Notes: generated from the letters alone by a model not told the origin. A stretch of DNA of 16,708 nt from Clostridiaceae bacterium (GCA_016297555.1 JAEDGK010000038.1:1-16708), one strand, 5' to 3'. Shown: positions 6,510-13,229, numbered from the stretch's first letter. Program-made: numbers and translations.

Positions 6510-7991
6510 TCAGAATTTGATAACAACCGTGTGCGTTCCGGGAGCGGAGGTGATTCTAAGCATTGCGGCTCCCTTGTCGCCGATGGGCTCAAGTGAATAC
6601 TCGCCGTCGCACTCAATGCCTGCCGCGGCTTTGTGCACATAGATTTCTGTGGGTGAGGAATATTCCTTATCCTGCTCATATTTGAGCGTGAAAATGCTGT
6701 TTTCCTTATCAAATGAATATTCGGTTATTGAGCCGCAGACCGCAACGGGCGAAGTTCTGATAAGACATTCCATAATGGGATTTTCAAGCAGACCGTTATA
6801 ATAGCACCAATAGGTCTGGCTCCACTGATTGCCGTCAAACTTGTTAAGCAGATAGTCGATGTGATAGAGCCAATCCGTGCCCTCGGACTGACCGCCCCAT
6901 TCGCCGACGATAACGGGAACTCCGAGCCTTTCCTGCGCTCTCTTGTGCTCGTCAAAAATCGAGCCGACGCGGGAATTGCTTGCGTATTTATAGGCGGGGG
7001 TGTCAACCATAAGGTCATATGCATGGGGAGCAAAGCAGAGCTTTTCCTCGCGCTTTCCGTCATAATTAACGGCGGGGGTTGAGTAAGGGATACCGAGGTT
7101 GGAATAATAGCTGTTTTCCATTATAATTATTCCGTTGTCGGTAACCTCTCTGATTGCTTTTGCAGTTCTGTTTATGAACTGTGAATAATAACCTGTGTCA
7201 AACTTTTTGATGATATCGTCCGCGGCGCTTGTTACCTTGCGGAAAAGAGTGGGGTCGTTAAAGGGTTCAAGGCAGCGGATAGCCTCTTTGTTGATAAGAT
7301 GCTTTAACATCCGGCCGATTTTGCAGCGTTTGTCGGTAATAACCGTTTTGGCAACGCTTCCGATAAGCTTTCTGAAAACCTTGCCGCCGTCGCTGCCGGG
7401 GAACGGTTCGTTGAGCAGGTCAACGCCGAAAAGGGCGGGGTGATCTTTAAATCTCTCTGCAATATGCTTCCACATATTGCAGAAATATGTTTGCAGAGGA
7501 ATTCCGTTATATTCGGAATTTGCCCAGAAGTTATCAAAGGATTTGTGAACGGCTTTTCCCCAGAAATATCCCTCAGCCCAAACAAATTTTGTGGGCTTGA
7601 ATTTTTCACCGTCGGTCAGGCATGCCCAGCCGGGAGCGCCGTCACCGGGAGTGTCGGCAAAGCCGCCGTAAAGATCCTGATGCATATCGAGGTAAAAATA
7701 GATACCGTATTTTGCACATAAATCGGCAACCTTCTGAACCCTGTTGAGGTATTCCTCGTCATAGCGGTTCGGCTCCGGCTCAACTGCGTCCCATGTCAAA
7801 CCGAGTCTGACAAGATTGAAGCCGTCCTCGCTGAGTTGTTTAATAAGAGCCTCGTCAAAATCAACGGCATAGTATTTTCTCGGATTGCCGGGCTCGAATT
7901 TGCCCTTGTCGCAAAGATTAACGCCGTTGAAAATTCTCTGTCTGCCGTCGGAGTCGATAAATCTCTTTTCAAAAGTCGTGATTTTCATCAT
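6510..7991 (-). CDS. GH5 glycoside hydrolase, endoglycoceramidase-like
   Basis: This 493-residue TIM-barrel hydrolase resembles endoglycoceramidases, which release the intact glycan from glycosphingolipids. The similarity is in GVNLCDKG (23-30), VRLGLTWDAVEPEP (61-74), LDMHQDLYGG (101-110) with GDGAPGWA (116-123), and DLLNEPFPG (191-199). The acid/base is probably Glu195 and the nucleophile Glu364 in VGEWGG. A C-terminal beta-domain (about 410-493) begins with a segment like the RxxPxAxxG of that group. No signal peptide or membrane anchor is visible, so the enzyme appears cytoplasmic, which is odd for a ceramide-lipid hydrolase. Two adjacent ATGs (7991 and 7988) are both possible; AAAGGG lies about 12 nt upstream of the first. 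A different beta-glycoside, such as a steryl or alkyl glucoside, is a real alternative substrate. Confidence 0.8.
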   Translation of the reverse strand: MMKITTFEKRFIDSDGRQRIFNGVNLCDKGKFEPGNPRKYYAVDFDEALIKQLSEDGFNLVRLGLTWDAVEPEPNRYDEEYLNRVQKVADLCAKYGIYFYLDMHQDLYGGFADTPGDGAPGWACLTDGEKFKPTKFVWAEGYFWGKAVHKSFDNFWANSEYNGIPLQTYFCNMWKHIAERFKDHPALFGVDLLNEPFPGSDGGKVFRKLIGSVAKTVITDKRCKIGRMLKHLINKEAIRCLEPFNDPTLFRKVTSAADDIIKKFDTGYYSQFINRTAKAIREVTDNGIIIMENSYYSNLGIPYSTPAVNYDGKREEKLCFAPHAYDLMVDTPAYKYASNSRVGSIFDEHKRAQERLGVPVIVGEWGGQSEGTDWLYHIDYLLNKFDGNQWSQTYWCYYNGLLENPIMECLIRTSPVAVCGSITEYSFDKENSIFTLKYEQDKEYSSPTEIYVHKAAAGIECDGEYSLEPIGDKGAAMLRITSAPGTHTVVIKF

Positions 7992-8043
7992 AATTCATTG
8001 AAACCCTTTCCACTGAAGCCGGCAGGCTTCTTATTTTAAATCG

Positions 8044-8072
8044 ATTATATCATCTGCCGCCGAGGATTGCAA
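8044..8072 (-). promoter_or_regulatory. Promoter of the GH5 gene
   Basis: On the minus strand, TTGCAA (8072-8067), a 17-bp spacer and TATAAT (8049-8044). A perfect 6-bp inverted repeat, GAAGCC-GGCA-GGCTTC (8015-8030), lies in the short leader and is a candidate operator or RNA hairpin. Confidence 0.8.
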
Positions 8073-8124
8073 CCATATTTTGCCGAGTGTTACAAATCGT
8101 GCGGTTATTGGCTCGTATTTGATA

Positions 8125-8153
8125 TTGCAAATTATAAAATAATATGGTATAAT
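8125..8153 (+). promoter_or_regulatory. Promoter of the iron-dependent alcohol dehydrogenase gene
   Basis: TTGCAA (8125-8130), a 17-bp spacer and TATAAT (8148-8153), giving a start near 8160. The leader contains a small hairpin, TTTCCG-TTT-CGGAAA (8173-8187). The boxes are identical to those of the divergent GH5 promoter 52 bp away. Confidence 0.85.
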
Positions 8154-8213
8154 TTACGGGAAAATGATTTGATTTCCGTTTCGGAAAAATTTAATTGAAT
8201 AGGGGTAGTCAAA

Positions 8214-9431
8214 TTGGCAGCATCAACACTTTTTAAAATGTATTGCAGAACCTATCAGGGCATTTTCCGCGTTGCGGTCAATTTCCTTAATTGGAAAGAA
8301 CCGGAGCTTGTCAAAGGTGCGGGCAGCGTTAAAAAGCTTCCAGAGGTTGTTAAGGCAAACGGTCACAACAGCGTCCTTGTTGTTACCGATAAGGGCTTGA
8401 TGGGGCTTCATCTGCTTGACGGACTTTTTGAAGGGCTTGAAAAAGCAGGCGTAAAGTATGCGGTTTATGACGGAACTCAGCCCAACCCGACGATTAACAA
8501 TATCGAGGAAGCAAGACAGCTCTATGTTGATAATAATTGCTCTGCCGTTATCGCTTTCGGCGGCGGTTCACCTATGGACTGCGCAAAAGCTGCCGCTGCA
8601 AGAATAGCAAGGCCGGGCAAGAGCATTCAGCAGATGCGCGGCACTCTTAAAATTCTCAAAAAGCTTCCCACGATTTATGCCGTTCCCACCACGGCGGGCA
8701 CAGGCTCCGAAACCACACTTGCCGCAGTTGTTTCCGACCCGAGCACTCACGAAAAATATGCGCTTCAGGATCCCGTTCTGCGCCCGAAATATGCGGTTCT
8801 TGACCCCGAGCTGACGGTCGGTTTGCCGCCTCACATAACTTCAACAACGGGTATGGACGCTCTTACCCACGCGGTTGAAGCTTATATCGGTCACAGCAAC
8901 ACCAAGGGCACTATTGCCGCCGCAGAAAAAGCCACAAAGATGATTTTTGAAAATATTCTTAAAGTTTATGAAAACGGCAAGGATATTCAGGCAAGAGAAA
9001 ATATGCTTGAAGCTTCATATCTTGCGGGAATTGCATTCACAAGAGCTTATGTCGGCTATGTTCACGCAATCGCACACAATCTCGGCGGTATGTACGGCAC
9101 TCCGCACGGACTTGCAAATGCCGTTGTTTTGCCTTATGTTCTTGATTTCTACGGTGAAACCGCTTATAAGCCGCTTGCAAAGCTTGCCGATATCGCAGGG
9201 CTTGAAACATCGGGACTTTCCGAAGAAAAGAAAGCAAAGCTCTTTATCGAAAAAATCAGAGAGTTCAACCGTGTTCTCAATATCCCCGAGCATCTTGAAA
9301 TATTTGAAAAGGATGTTCCCGTTATCGCTCAGAGAGCATCGCGCGAGGGTAATCCTCTTTATCCCGTTCCGAAAATTATGGATGTTGACGATCTGATGAA
9401 GGTTATCAGAAAGGTCGGAAATCTCGGTTGA
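8214..9431 (+). CDS. Iron-containing alcohol dehydrogenase (group III)
   Basis: This enzyme interconverts an alcohol and an aldehyde or ketone with NAD(P)H in the cytoplasm. The 405-residue length fits the family. It has the dinucleotide-site GGGSPMDCAK (116-125), AVPTTAGTGSE (156-166), and the four metal ligands Asp215 and His219 (GMDALTHAVE), His284 (VHAIAH) and His298 (TPHG), spaced as in FucO. The start is a TTG at 8214: AGGGG (8201-8205) sits 8 nt upstream, and the next in-frame ATG (8238) lacks such a site. It is divergent from the GH5 gene across a 222-bp region with matching promoters. No clear terminator follows before the lipase gene. Substrate, and NADH versus NADPH use, cannot be told from the sequence. 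Confidence 0.9.
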   Translation: MAASTLFKMYCRTYQGIFRVAVNFLNWKEPELVKGAGSVKKLPEVVKANGHNSVLVVTDKGLMGLHLLDGLFEGLEKAGVKYAVYDGTQPNPTINNIEEARQLYVDNNCSAVIAFGGGSPMDCAKAAAARIARPGKSIQQMRGTLKILKKLPTIYAVPTTAGTGSETTLAAVVSDPSTHEKYALQDPVLRPKYAVLDPELTVGLPPHITSTTGMDALTHAVEAYIGHSNTKGTIAAAEKATKMIFENILKVYENGKDIQARENMLEASYLAGIAFTRAYVGYVHAIAHNLGGMYGTPHGLANAVVLPYVLDFYGETAYKPLAKLADIAGLETSGLSEEKKAKLFIEKIREFNRVLNIPEHLEIFEKDVPVIAQRASREGNPLYPVPKIMDVDDLMKVIRKVGNLG

Positions 9432-9486
9432 TTTTGCAAAAACAGTCAATTAAATCCAAATGTCTGCCAATTTTAAGCATAAAGTA

Positions 9487-9515
9487 TTGAAAGTTAAACA
9501 GTTTTGTGCTTTAAT
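9487..9515 (+). promoter_or_regulatory. Promoter of the lipase-flavoprotein operon
   Basis: TTGAAA (9487-9492), a 17-bp spacer and TTTAAT (9510-9515), each 5 of 6 to consensus. It lies 35 nt upstream of the lipase start, which has AAAGGGA (9534-9540) as RBS. Confidence 0.6.
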
Positions 9516-9549
9516 GTAGGATATCTTAATTTCAAAGGGATGTGTTGCT

Positions 9550-10827
9550 ATGAAAATTCGTCGTTTAACAGGTTTTGTTATGGCATTTGTGATGCTTGTA
9601 AGCTCGTTTACCGGTGTTGCTTTTGCGGCGGATAACCGCTGGGAGCCGAAAAACAGCGAGCCTTTCATCTTTGTTCACGGTCTTAACGGCTGGGGCGGAG
9701 CTGAGGATATTAACGGAATTATGCCATATTGGGGCGCAACAACGGGCAACCTTATGCAGTATCTTGAGCATGAGGGCTACGAATGTTATTCCGCATCCGT
9801 CGGTCCGATGAGCAGCGCGTGGGACAGAGCCTGTGAGCTTTACGCTCAGCTTATGGGAACCACCGTTGATTACGGCATAGCACATTCAAAGGAGTATAAT
9901 CATAAGAGATACGGCAGAACATATTATCAGCCGCTTATCCCGAATTGGGGTGAGTTGGATGCCGAAGGCAAAATTCAGCAGGTTCATCTGATAGGTCACA
10001 GCTTCGGCGGCACAACCATAAGAGTGTTAATTCAGCTTTTAACCGAAGGCTCGGCAGAAGAGCGCGCCGTAACTCCGGCGGACGATATTTCGGGTCTTTT
10101 CACGGGCGGAAAGGACGGCTGGGTAAAGAGTGCAACAACTATCTGCACTCCTCACAACAGCTCATCCATTTATTATCCGCTTGTTATGCTCGGGCTTGAC
10201 AGGGTAATTCAGCTCTTCAGCTTTGTATATGCAGGCGTTATGGGCAGGTCATCGCTTAACGGCGGACTTGTTGATTTCCATCTTGAGCAGTTCGGTTTAA
10301 CGGAAATTCCGGGAATTGAAAACAGCGCCGATAATTTCTTTGAGGCTCTTGCTCTTATCCTTGATAACAAGGAGGATTCCTGCCAATACGACCTGACCCC
10401 CGAGGGCAACGAAAAGCTTAACGCAAAGCTGTCGATTAACGAAAACATTTACTATTTCTCATATGCGTTTTCAACCACCAAGGAAGTTCCTCTGACGGGG
10501 ACTCAGGTTCCCATCATAACCACAAATCCGGTTCTGGCACCTATGGCATTCCTTATCGGGGTTATGCAGTTTACCGACCCCGTAAACGGAACGGTTTATG
10601 ATACCGATTGGCTTGCAAATGACGCTATGGTTAATACCGAAAGTGCAAAACATCCGAAGAACGAGCCTTACAAGGATTTCGATGCCGCTGACATTCAGCC
10701 CGGTGTTTGGAATGTTATGCCCGTTCAGCAGGGCGACCACGGAACCGCTATCGGACTTTTTGCCGACAAGGATAAAACCCACGAATTCTATCTCGGGCTT
10801 TGTGAAATGCTCACGGAGCTTCCGTAA
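9550..10827 (+). CDS. Secreted triacylglycerol lipase, bacterial family I.5/I.6 type
   Basis: The 425-residue enzyme hydrolyses ester bonds of glycerides outside the cell. Residues 1-26 form a signal peptide with a probable cut after AFA. The alpha/beta-hydrolase domain opens with FVHGLNGWGG (41-50). The nucleophile is Ser151 in GHSFGG, and His397 in GDHGTAIG and Asp358 in NDAMVN complete the triad, as in Geobacillus and staphylococcal lipases. Zinc ligands of that family also align: Asp92 in SSAWDRACE, His112 and His118 in DYGIAHSKEYNHKRYGRT, and Asp281 in YDLTPEG. The calcium-site Glu expected two residues after the catalytic His is Thr399 here. No cell-wall anchor or C-terminal extension is seen, so release into the medium is likely. 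It probably heads an operon with the flavoprotein gene 21 nt downstream. Phospholipase activity is also possible, as in some family members. Confidence 0.88.
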   Translation: MKIRRLTGFVMAFVMLVSSFTGVAFAADNRWEPKNSEPFIFVHGLNGWGGAEDINGIMPYWGATTGNLMQYLEHEGYECYSASVGPMSSAWDRACELYAQLMGTTVDYGIAHSKEYNHKRYGRTYYQPLIPNWGELDAEGKIQQVHLIGHSFGGTTIRVLIQLLTEGSAEERAVTPADDISGLFTGGKDGWVKSATTICTPHNSSSIYYPLVMLGLDRVIQLFSFVYAGVMGRSSLNGGLVDFHLEQFGLTEIPGIENSADNFFEALALILDNKEDSCQYDLTPEGNEKLNAKLSINENIYYFSYAFSTTKEVPLTGTQVPIITTNPVLAPMAFLIGVMQFTDPVNGTVYDTDWLANDAMVNTESAKHPKNEPYKDFDAADIQPGVWNVMPVQQGDHGTAIGLFADKDKTHEFYLGLCEMLTELP

Positions 10828-10848
10828 TAAATTTTTAGGAGAATTAAA

Positions 10849-12252
10849 TTGAAATTTGATACCGTAATCGTAGGCGCAGGGCCTGCGGGAATTTTTACTG
10901 CGCTTGAAATGCTCAGGCGTTCAAGCAAACAAAAGATACTCATTGTTGAAAAGGGAAAAGCCATTGAAGAAAGACATTGCCCCAAGGCAAAAATCGGTCA
11001 TTGTGCAAACTGCAAGCCTTATTGCCACATAACAACCGGTTTTTCGGGCGCGGGTGCTTTTTCCGACGGAAAGCTGTCTTTGAGCTATGAGGTCGGCGGC
11101 GATCTTCCCTCTCTTATCGGCGAAGATGTTGCTCAGGCTGCCATTGAATATACCGACAAGATTTATCTTGAATTCGGCGCAGACGAAAAGGTTGAGGGCG
11201 TCAGCGACGCTCAGGCCGTCAAGGAAATCAGAACAAGGGCAATTCAGACGGGCTTGAAGCTTGTTGACTGCCCCATTCGCCACCTCGGAACCGAAAAGGC
11301 AAGAGAGCTTTACGGCGCGATTGAGCGCAATCTGCTTGAAAACGGCGTTGAAATGATGTTTGGCTTTGAGTGCCTTGATGTCATTATGGAAAACGGAACC
11401 TGCAAGGGCGTGTGCATAACCAACGGCAAGGTCAGCCACGAGGTTTTTGCCGAGCATACAGTTATAGCGGCGGGCAGGAGAGGCGCGGATTGGCTTGAAG
11501 CAAAGTGCGCCGAGCATAATATTGCCCATCAGCCCGGCACGGTTGATATCGGCGTGCGCGTTGAGGTTCGCAATGAGATAATGGAAAAAATCAATGAGGT
11601 TCTTTATGAATCCAAGCTCATCGGCTATCCTCTTCCGTTTAAAAATAAGGTAAGAACCTTCTGCCAAAATCCCGGCGGATTTGTCAGCCAGGAGAATTAT
11701 GATAATGACCTTGCGGTTGTCAACGGTCATTCATATAAGGATTTAAAATCAAATAATACAAACCTTGCAATCCTTTGCTCGCATAACTTTAACGAGCCGT
11801 TTAATCAGCCTATTTCATATGCACAAAAGGTTGGCGAGCTGACTAATATGCTCGGCGCGGGTCACATTCTCGTTCAGCGTTTCGGCGATATTCTTGACGG
11901 CAAGAGAACCTGGCAGAAGGAGCTTTCGCAGTCCAATGTCAGACCCACTCTTGTTGACGCGGTTGCGGGCGATATAACCGCCGCTATGCCTTACCGAGCA
12001 ATGGTCAACATCATCAATTTCATTCAGGCGGTTGACCATGTTGTGCCCGGCTTTGCCTCGCGCGAAACCCTGCTCTATTCACCCGAGCTGAAGTTTTACA
12101 GCAACAGGGTTAAAATGGACAAGGATTTCAATACCAATGTTCCGGGGCTTCATTGCCTCGGCGATTCCAGCGGCTGGACAAGGGGACTTATGATGGCGTC
12201 CGTAATGGGCGTCCTTATGGGCAGAAAGCTTGCCGAGGAAGAAAACAAATAA
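10849..12252 (+). CDS. FAD-dependent dehydrogenase of the COG2509 family
   Basis: The 467-residue flavoprotein has an N-terminal Rossmann motif GAGPAG (9-14) and an acidic EKG at the end of the second strand (35-37). The family hallmark GFSGAGAFSDGKL (64-76) and C-terminal GDSSGWTRGLMMASVMG are present. Four cysteines (Cys44, Cys52, Cys55, Cys59) precede the hallmark, a spacing seen across this family as I recall it. They could hold a metal or iron-sulfur centre, but no function is established. The start is TTG at 10849 with AGGAGA (10837-10842) 6 nt upstream. The 21-nt gap suggests co-transcription with the lipase, without an obvious functional link. The substrate is unknown. Confidence 0.85.
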   Translation: MKFDTVIVGAGPAGIFTALEMLRRSSKQKILIVEKGKAIEERHCPKAKIGHCANCKPYCHITTGFSGAGAFSDGKLSLSYEVGGDLPSLIGEDVAQAAIEYTDKIYLEFGADEKVEGVSDAQAVKEIRTRAIQTGLKLVDCPIRHLGTEKARELYGAIERNLLENGVEMMFGFECLDVIMENGTCKGVCITNGKVSHEVFAEHTVIAAGRRGADWLEAKCAEHNIAHQPGTVDIGVRVEVRNEIMEKINEVLYESKLIGYPLPFKNKVRTFCQNPGGFVSQENYDNDLAVVNGHSYKDLKSNNTNLAILCSHNFNEPFNQPISYAQKVGELTNMLGAGHILVQRFGDILDGKRTWQKELSQSNVRPTLVDAVAGDITAAMPYRAMVNIINFIQAVDHVVPGFASRETLLYSPELKFYSNRVKMDKDFNTNVPGLHCLGDSSGWTRGLMMASVMGVLMGRKLAEEENK

Positions 12253-12267
12253 AATTGCAGTTTTTTT

Positions 12268-12300
12268 GGGAGCAATCGCAGGATTGCTCCCTATTTTTTT
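12268..12300 (+). terminator. Terminator of the lipase-flavoprotein operon
   Basis: A perfect 10-bp stem, GGGAGCAATC (12268-12277) with 12282-12291, and a GCAG loop, followed by TATTTTTTT. Confidence 0.92.
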
Positions 12301-12360
12301 AAAAAAACTTCAACAAATTTTTGAGGCATCTTTTTGTAATAAATTGGAGATTTGTGTAAA

Positions 12361-12502
12361 GCGCACAAAAATAAGATATCAAATAATACAAGTTGCACAA
12401 AATGATTTTTGCCTTTGAATTAAATATGTTAAGACTGTATAATTTGTAAAGCTCCGTATATTTGTAAATATTGCACAAAACTAAATATCTATTTTTGTGC
12501 AA
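12361..12502. promoter_or_regulatory. Cluster of repeated TTGCACAAAA motifs, candidate operator sites
   Basis: TTGCACAAAA occurs exactly at 12393-12402 and 12471-12480, and inverted (TTTTGTGCAA) at 12493-12502. The last two form a perfect 10-bp inverted repeat around 12 bp, ending 6 nt before the -35 box at 12509. A partial copy, GCGCACAAAA, is at 12361-12370. The surrounding region is very AT-rich and holds no convincing gene. I do not recognise the motif as the site of a known regulator. Confidence 0.55.
12415..12443 (+). promoter_or_regulatory. Possible distal promoter of the small ORF
   Basis: TTGAAT (12415-12420), a 17-bp spacer and TATAAT (12438-12443). A transcript from here would carry the inverted TTGCACAAAA pair in its leader. 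The AT-rich background makes a chance match possible. Confidence 0.45.
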
Positions 12503-12508
12503 AATCAC

Positions 12509-12536
12509 TTGACTTTTGCGAAAAACGGTGTATAAT
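12509..12536 (+). promoter_or_regulatory. Main promoter of the small ORF
   Basis: TTGACT (12509-12514), a 16-bp spacer and a perfect TATAAT (12531-12536), giving a start near 12543. It is one of the closest matches to consensus in the window. Confidence 0.8.
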
Positions 12537-12569
12537 AAAGGCACAACATAAGAAGAAAGGATGAATGTT

Positions 12570-12698
12570 ATGAGATTCGAAGAAACAAAGTTTGAAATGG
12601 AGAAGCAGCTCCTCGAAGAAATCGGCAGCGAAAAGAAATTTCTTACATTCAAAAAGCTTTTAAAAATCCTTGAGCTGAGTGCTCTGCTCAACGGCTGA
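12570..12698 (+). CDS. Small protein of 42 residues, unknown function
   Basis: I do not recognise this protein. It starts MRFEETKFEMEK and ends ALLNG. The first half is acidic (many Glu), and the second half (about 23-40, FLTFKKLLKILELSALL) could form an amphipathic helix. It has no cysteine and no signal peptide. Support for translation comes from a strong promoter about 35 nt upstream, AAAGGA (12556-12561) 8 nt before the ATG at 12570, and ordinary codon use. The in-frame ATG at 12561 overlaps the RBS and is rejected. The stop codon lies within the first helix of a folded RNA that ends in a terminator. It could be a regulatory small protein, a membrane-active peptide or a leader peptide. 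Confidence 0.6.
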   Translation: MRFEETKFEMEKQLLEEIGSEKKFLTFKKLLKILELSALLNG

Positions 12699-12793
12699 GG
12701 TGCTGCCGCACACTCCCCGAAATCGTCATCCTAACGGATGATTTTATATAATCCGAGCGGCTTTGACCGTCTTGGAATTTCGGAAAAACTGCA
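12697..12793 (+). ncRNA. Candidate three-way-junction RNA structure, riboswitch-like
   Basis: Closing helix P1 is CCGAAAT (12717-12723) with ATTTCGG (12777-12783). It encloses P2, GTCATCC (12725-12731) with GGATGAT (12736-12742) around TAAC, and P3, CCGAG+CGG (12753-12760) with CCG+T+CTTGG (12767-12775) around CTTTGA. A small hairpin with tetraloop TGCC (12697-12715) precedes it and covers the small-ORF stop. TTTCGG of P1 (12778-12783) can instead pair with CCGAAA (12798-12803), the 5' arm of the terminator. That is the layout of an attenuator. I do not recognise it as a named class. Folding was done by eye. Confidence 0.45.
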
Positions 12794-12834
12794 CGGACCG
12801 AAAGAGATTTAAACCTCTTTCGGCCCGTTTTTTC
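12794..12834 (+). terminator. Strong terminator after the small ORF and folded RNA
   Basis: A 13-bp stem with one mismatch (12794-12806 with 12815-12827), an 8-nt loop, then TTTTTTC. It lies about 50 nt upstream of the YlmC/YmxH RBS, so it could be either a simple end or a regulated stop in that gene's leader. Confidence 0.9.
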
Positions 12835-12861
12835 ATTTTATTTTTTTATGCGGCATATAAT
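12834..12861 (+). promoter_or_regulatory. Possible promoter of the YlmC/YmxH gene
   Basis: CATATAAT (12854-12861) lies 20 nt upstream of the RBS. No sigma-A -35 box is at the right distance. CATTTTA near 12834-12840 at about 14 bp spacing recalls sporulation sigma-E promoters, but the match is loose. Confidence 0.35.
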
Positions 12862-12890
12862 CATTATATAAAGTATTTGTGAGGTGCGCT

Positions 12891-13169
12891 ATGAATTGCT
12901 GTATAACCGAGCTGCGGTGCAAAGAAGTAATTGATAAATCAAACGGCTGCCGTTTGGGGCTTGTGAGCGATGTTGAGGTTGATTCCTGCTGCGGCAGGGT
13001 GGTGGCGCTGATAGTTTTAGGCAGACCGAAATTTTGGGGTATCTGCGGCAGGCGGGAGAGAATTCGCGTCTGCTGGGAGGATATTGATGTGATAGGCAAC
13101 GATACCATACTTGTATGCAAGGTTCAGCGTGAAAACAGAGACGGCAGGCGCAACCGCGGCAGAAATTGA
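12891..13169 (+). CDS. YlmC/YmxH-family sporulation protein (PRC-barrel)
   Basis: The 92-residue protein matches the small YlmC/YmxH family: LRCKEVIDKSNGCRLGLVSDVEVD (8-31, described as the PRC-barrel core), then VVALIVLGRPKFWG and a final strand near VIGNDTILV. Family members are found in endospore formers and are tied to sporulation by name and distribution; their molecular role is unknown. It is cysteine-rich, with nine Cys (3, 4, 10, 20, 33, 34, 52, 61, 76), and has a basic Arg/Asn tail. The ATG at 12891 is chosen because GAGG (12881-12884) sits 6 nt upstream; the in-frame GTG at 12879 would overlap this RBS. It lies downstream of the small-ORF terminator and may use its own promoter or read-through. 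Confidence 0.8.
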   Translation: MNCCITELRCKEVIDKSNGCRLGLVSDVEVDSCCGRVVALIVLGRPKFWGICGRRERIRVCWEDIDVIGNDTILVCKVQRENRDGRRNRGRN

Positions 13170-13179
13170 ATAAGGCACA

Positions 13180-13220
13180 AAAAATGTCCGGAAAAATTTC
13201 TCTTCCCGGACGCTTTTTTA
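13180..13220. terminator. Bidirectional terminator between YlmC/YmxH and the lipoprotein gene
   Basis: GTCCGG (13186-13191) pairs with CCGGAC (13206-13211), extendable by AA/TT over one bulge. GCTTTTTTATT follows on the plus strand, and ATTTTTTG follows on the minus strand. It can end both convergent genes. Confidence 0.8.
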
Positions 13221-13229
13221 TTGATTAGA

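Noticed and set aside
4621..9441. Perfect palindrome TTTTGCAAAA at 4621-4630 and 9432-9441, resembling half of the TTGCACAAAA motif
   Set aside because: The sequence is short and made of A and T runs in AT-rich gaps, so two chance copies are expected. It lacks the central CA/TG of the cluster at 12393-12502.
10921..11730. A 269-codon minus-strand ORF inside the COG2509 gene
   Set aside because: Antisense shadow of a well-supported flavoprotein; no RBS or domain.
6510..12252. GH5 hydrolase, dehydrogenase, lipase and flavoprotein as one glycolipid-degradation cluster
   Set aside because: They form at least three transcription units on two strands, with mixed localisation and no transporter or regulator. 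Proximity alone does not support a pathway.
12299..12691. A 130-codon minus-strand ORF over the AT-rich intergenic region
   Set aside because: Low-complexity Ile/Leu/Phe/Tyr-rich translation, crossing a terminator, promoters and the small ORF. No RBS or family resemblance.
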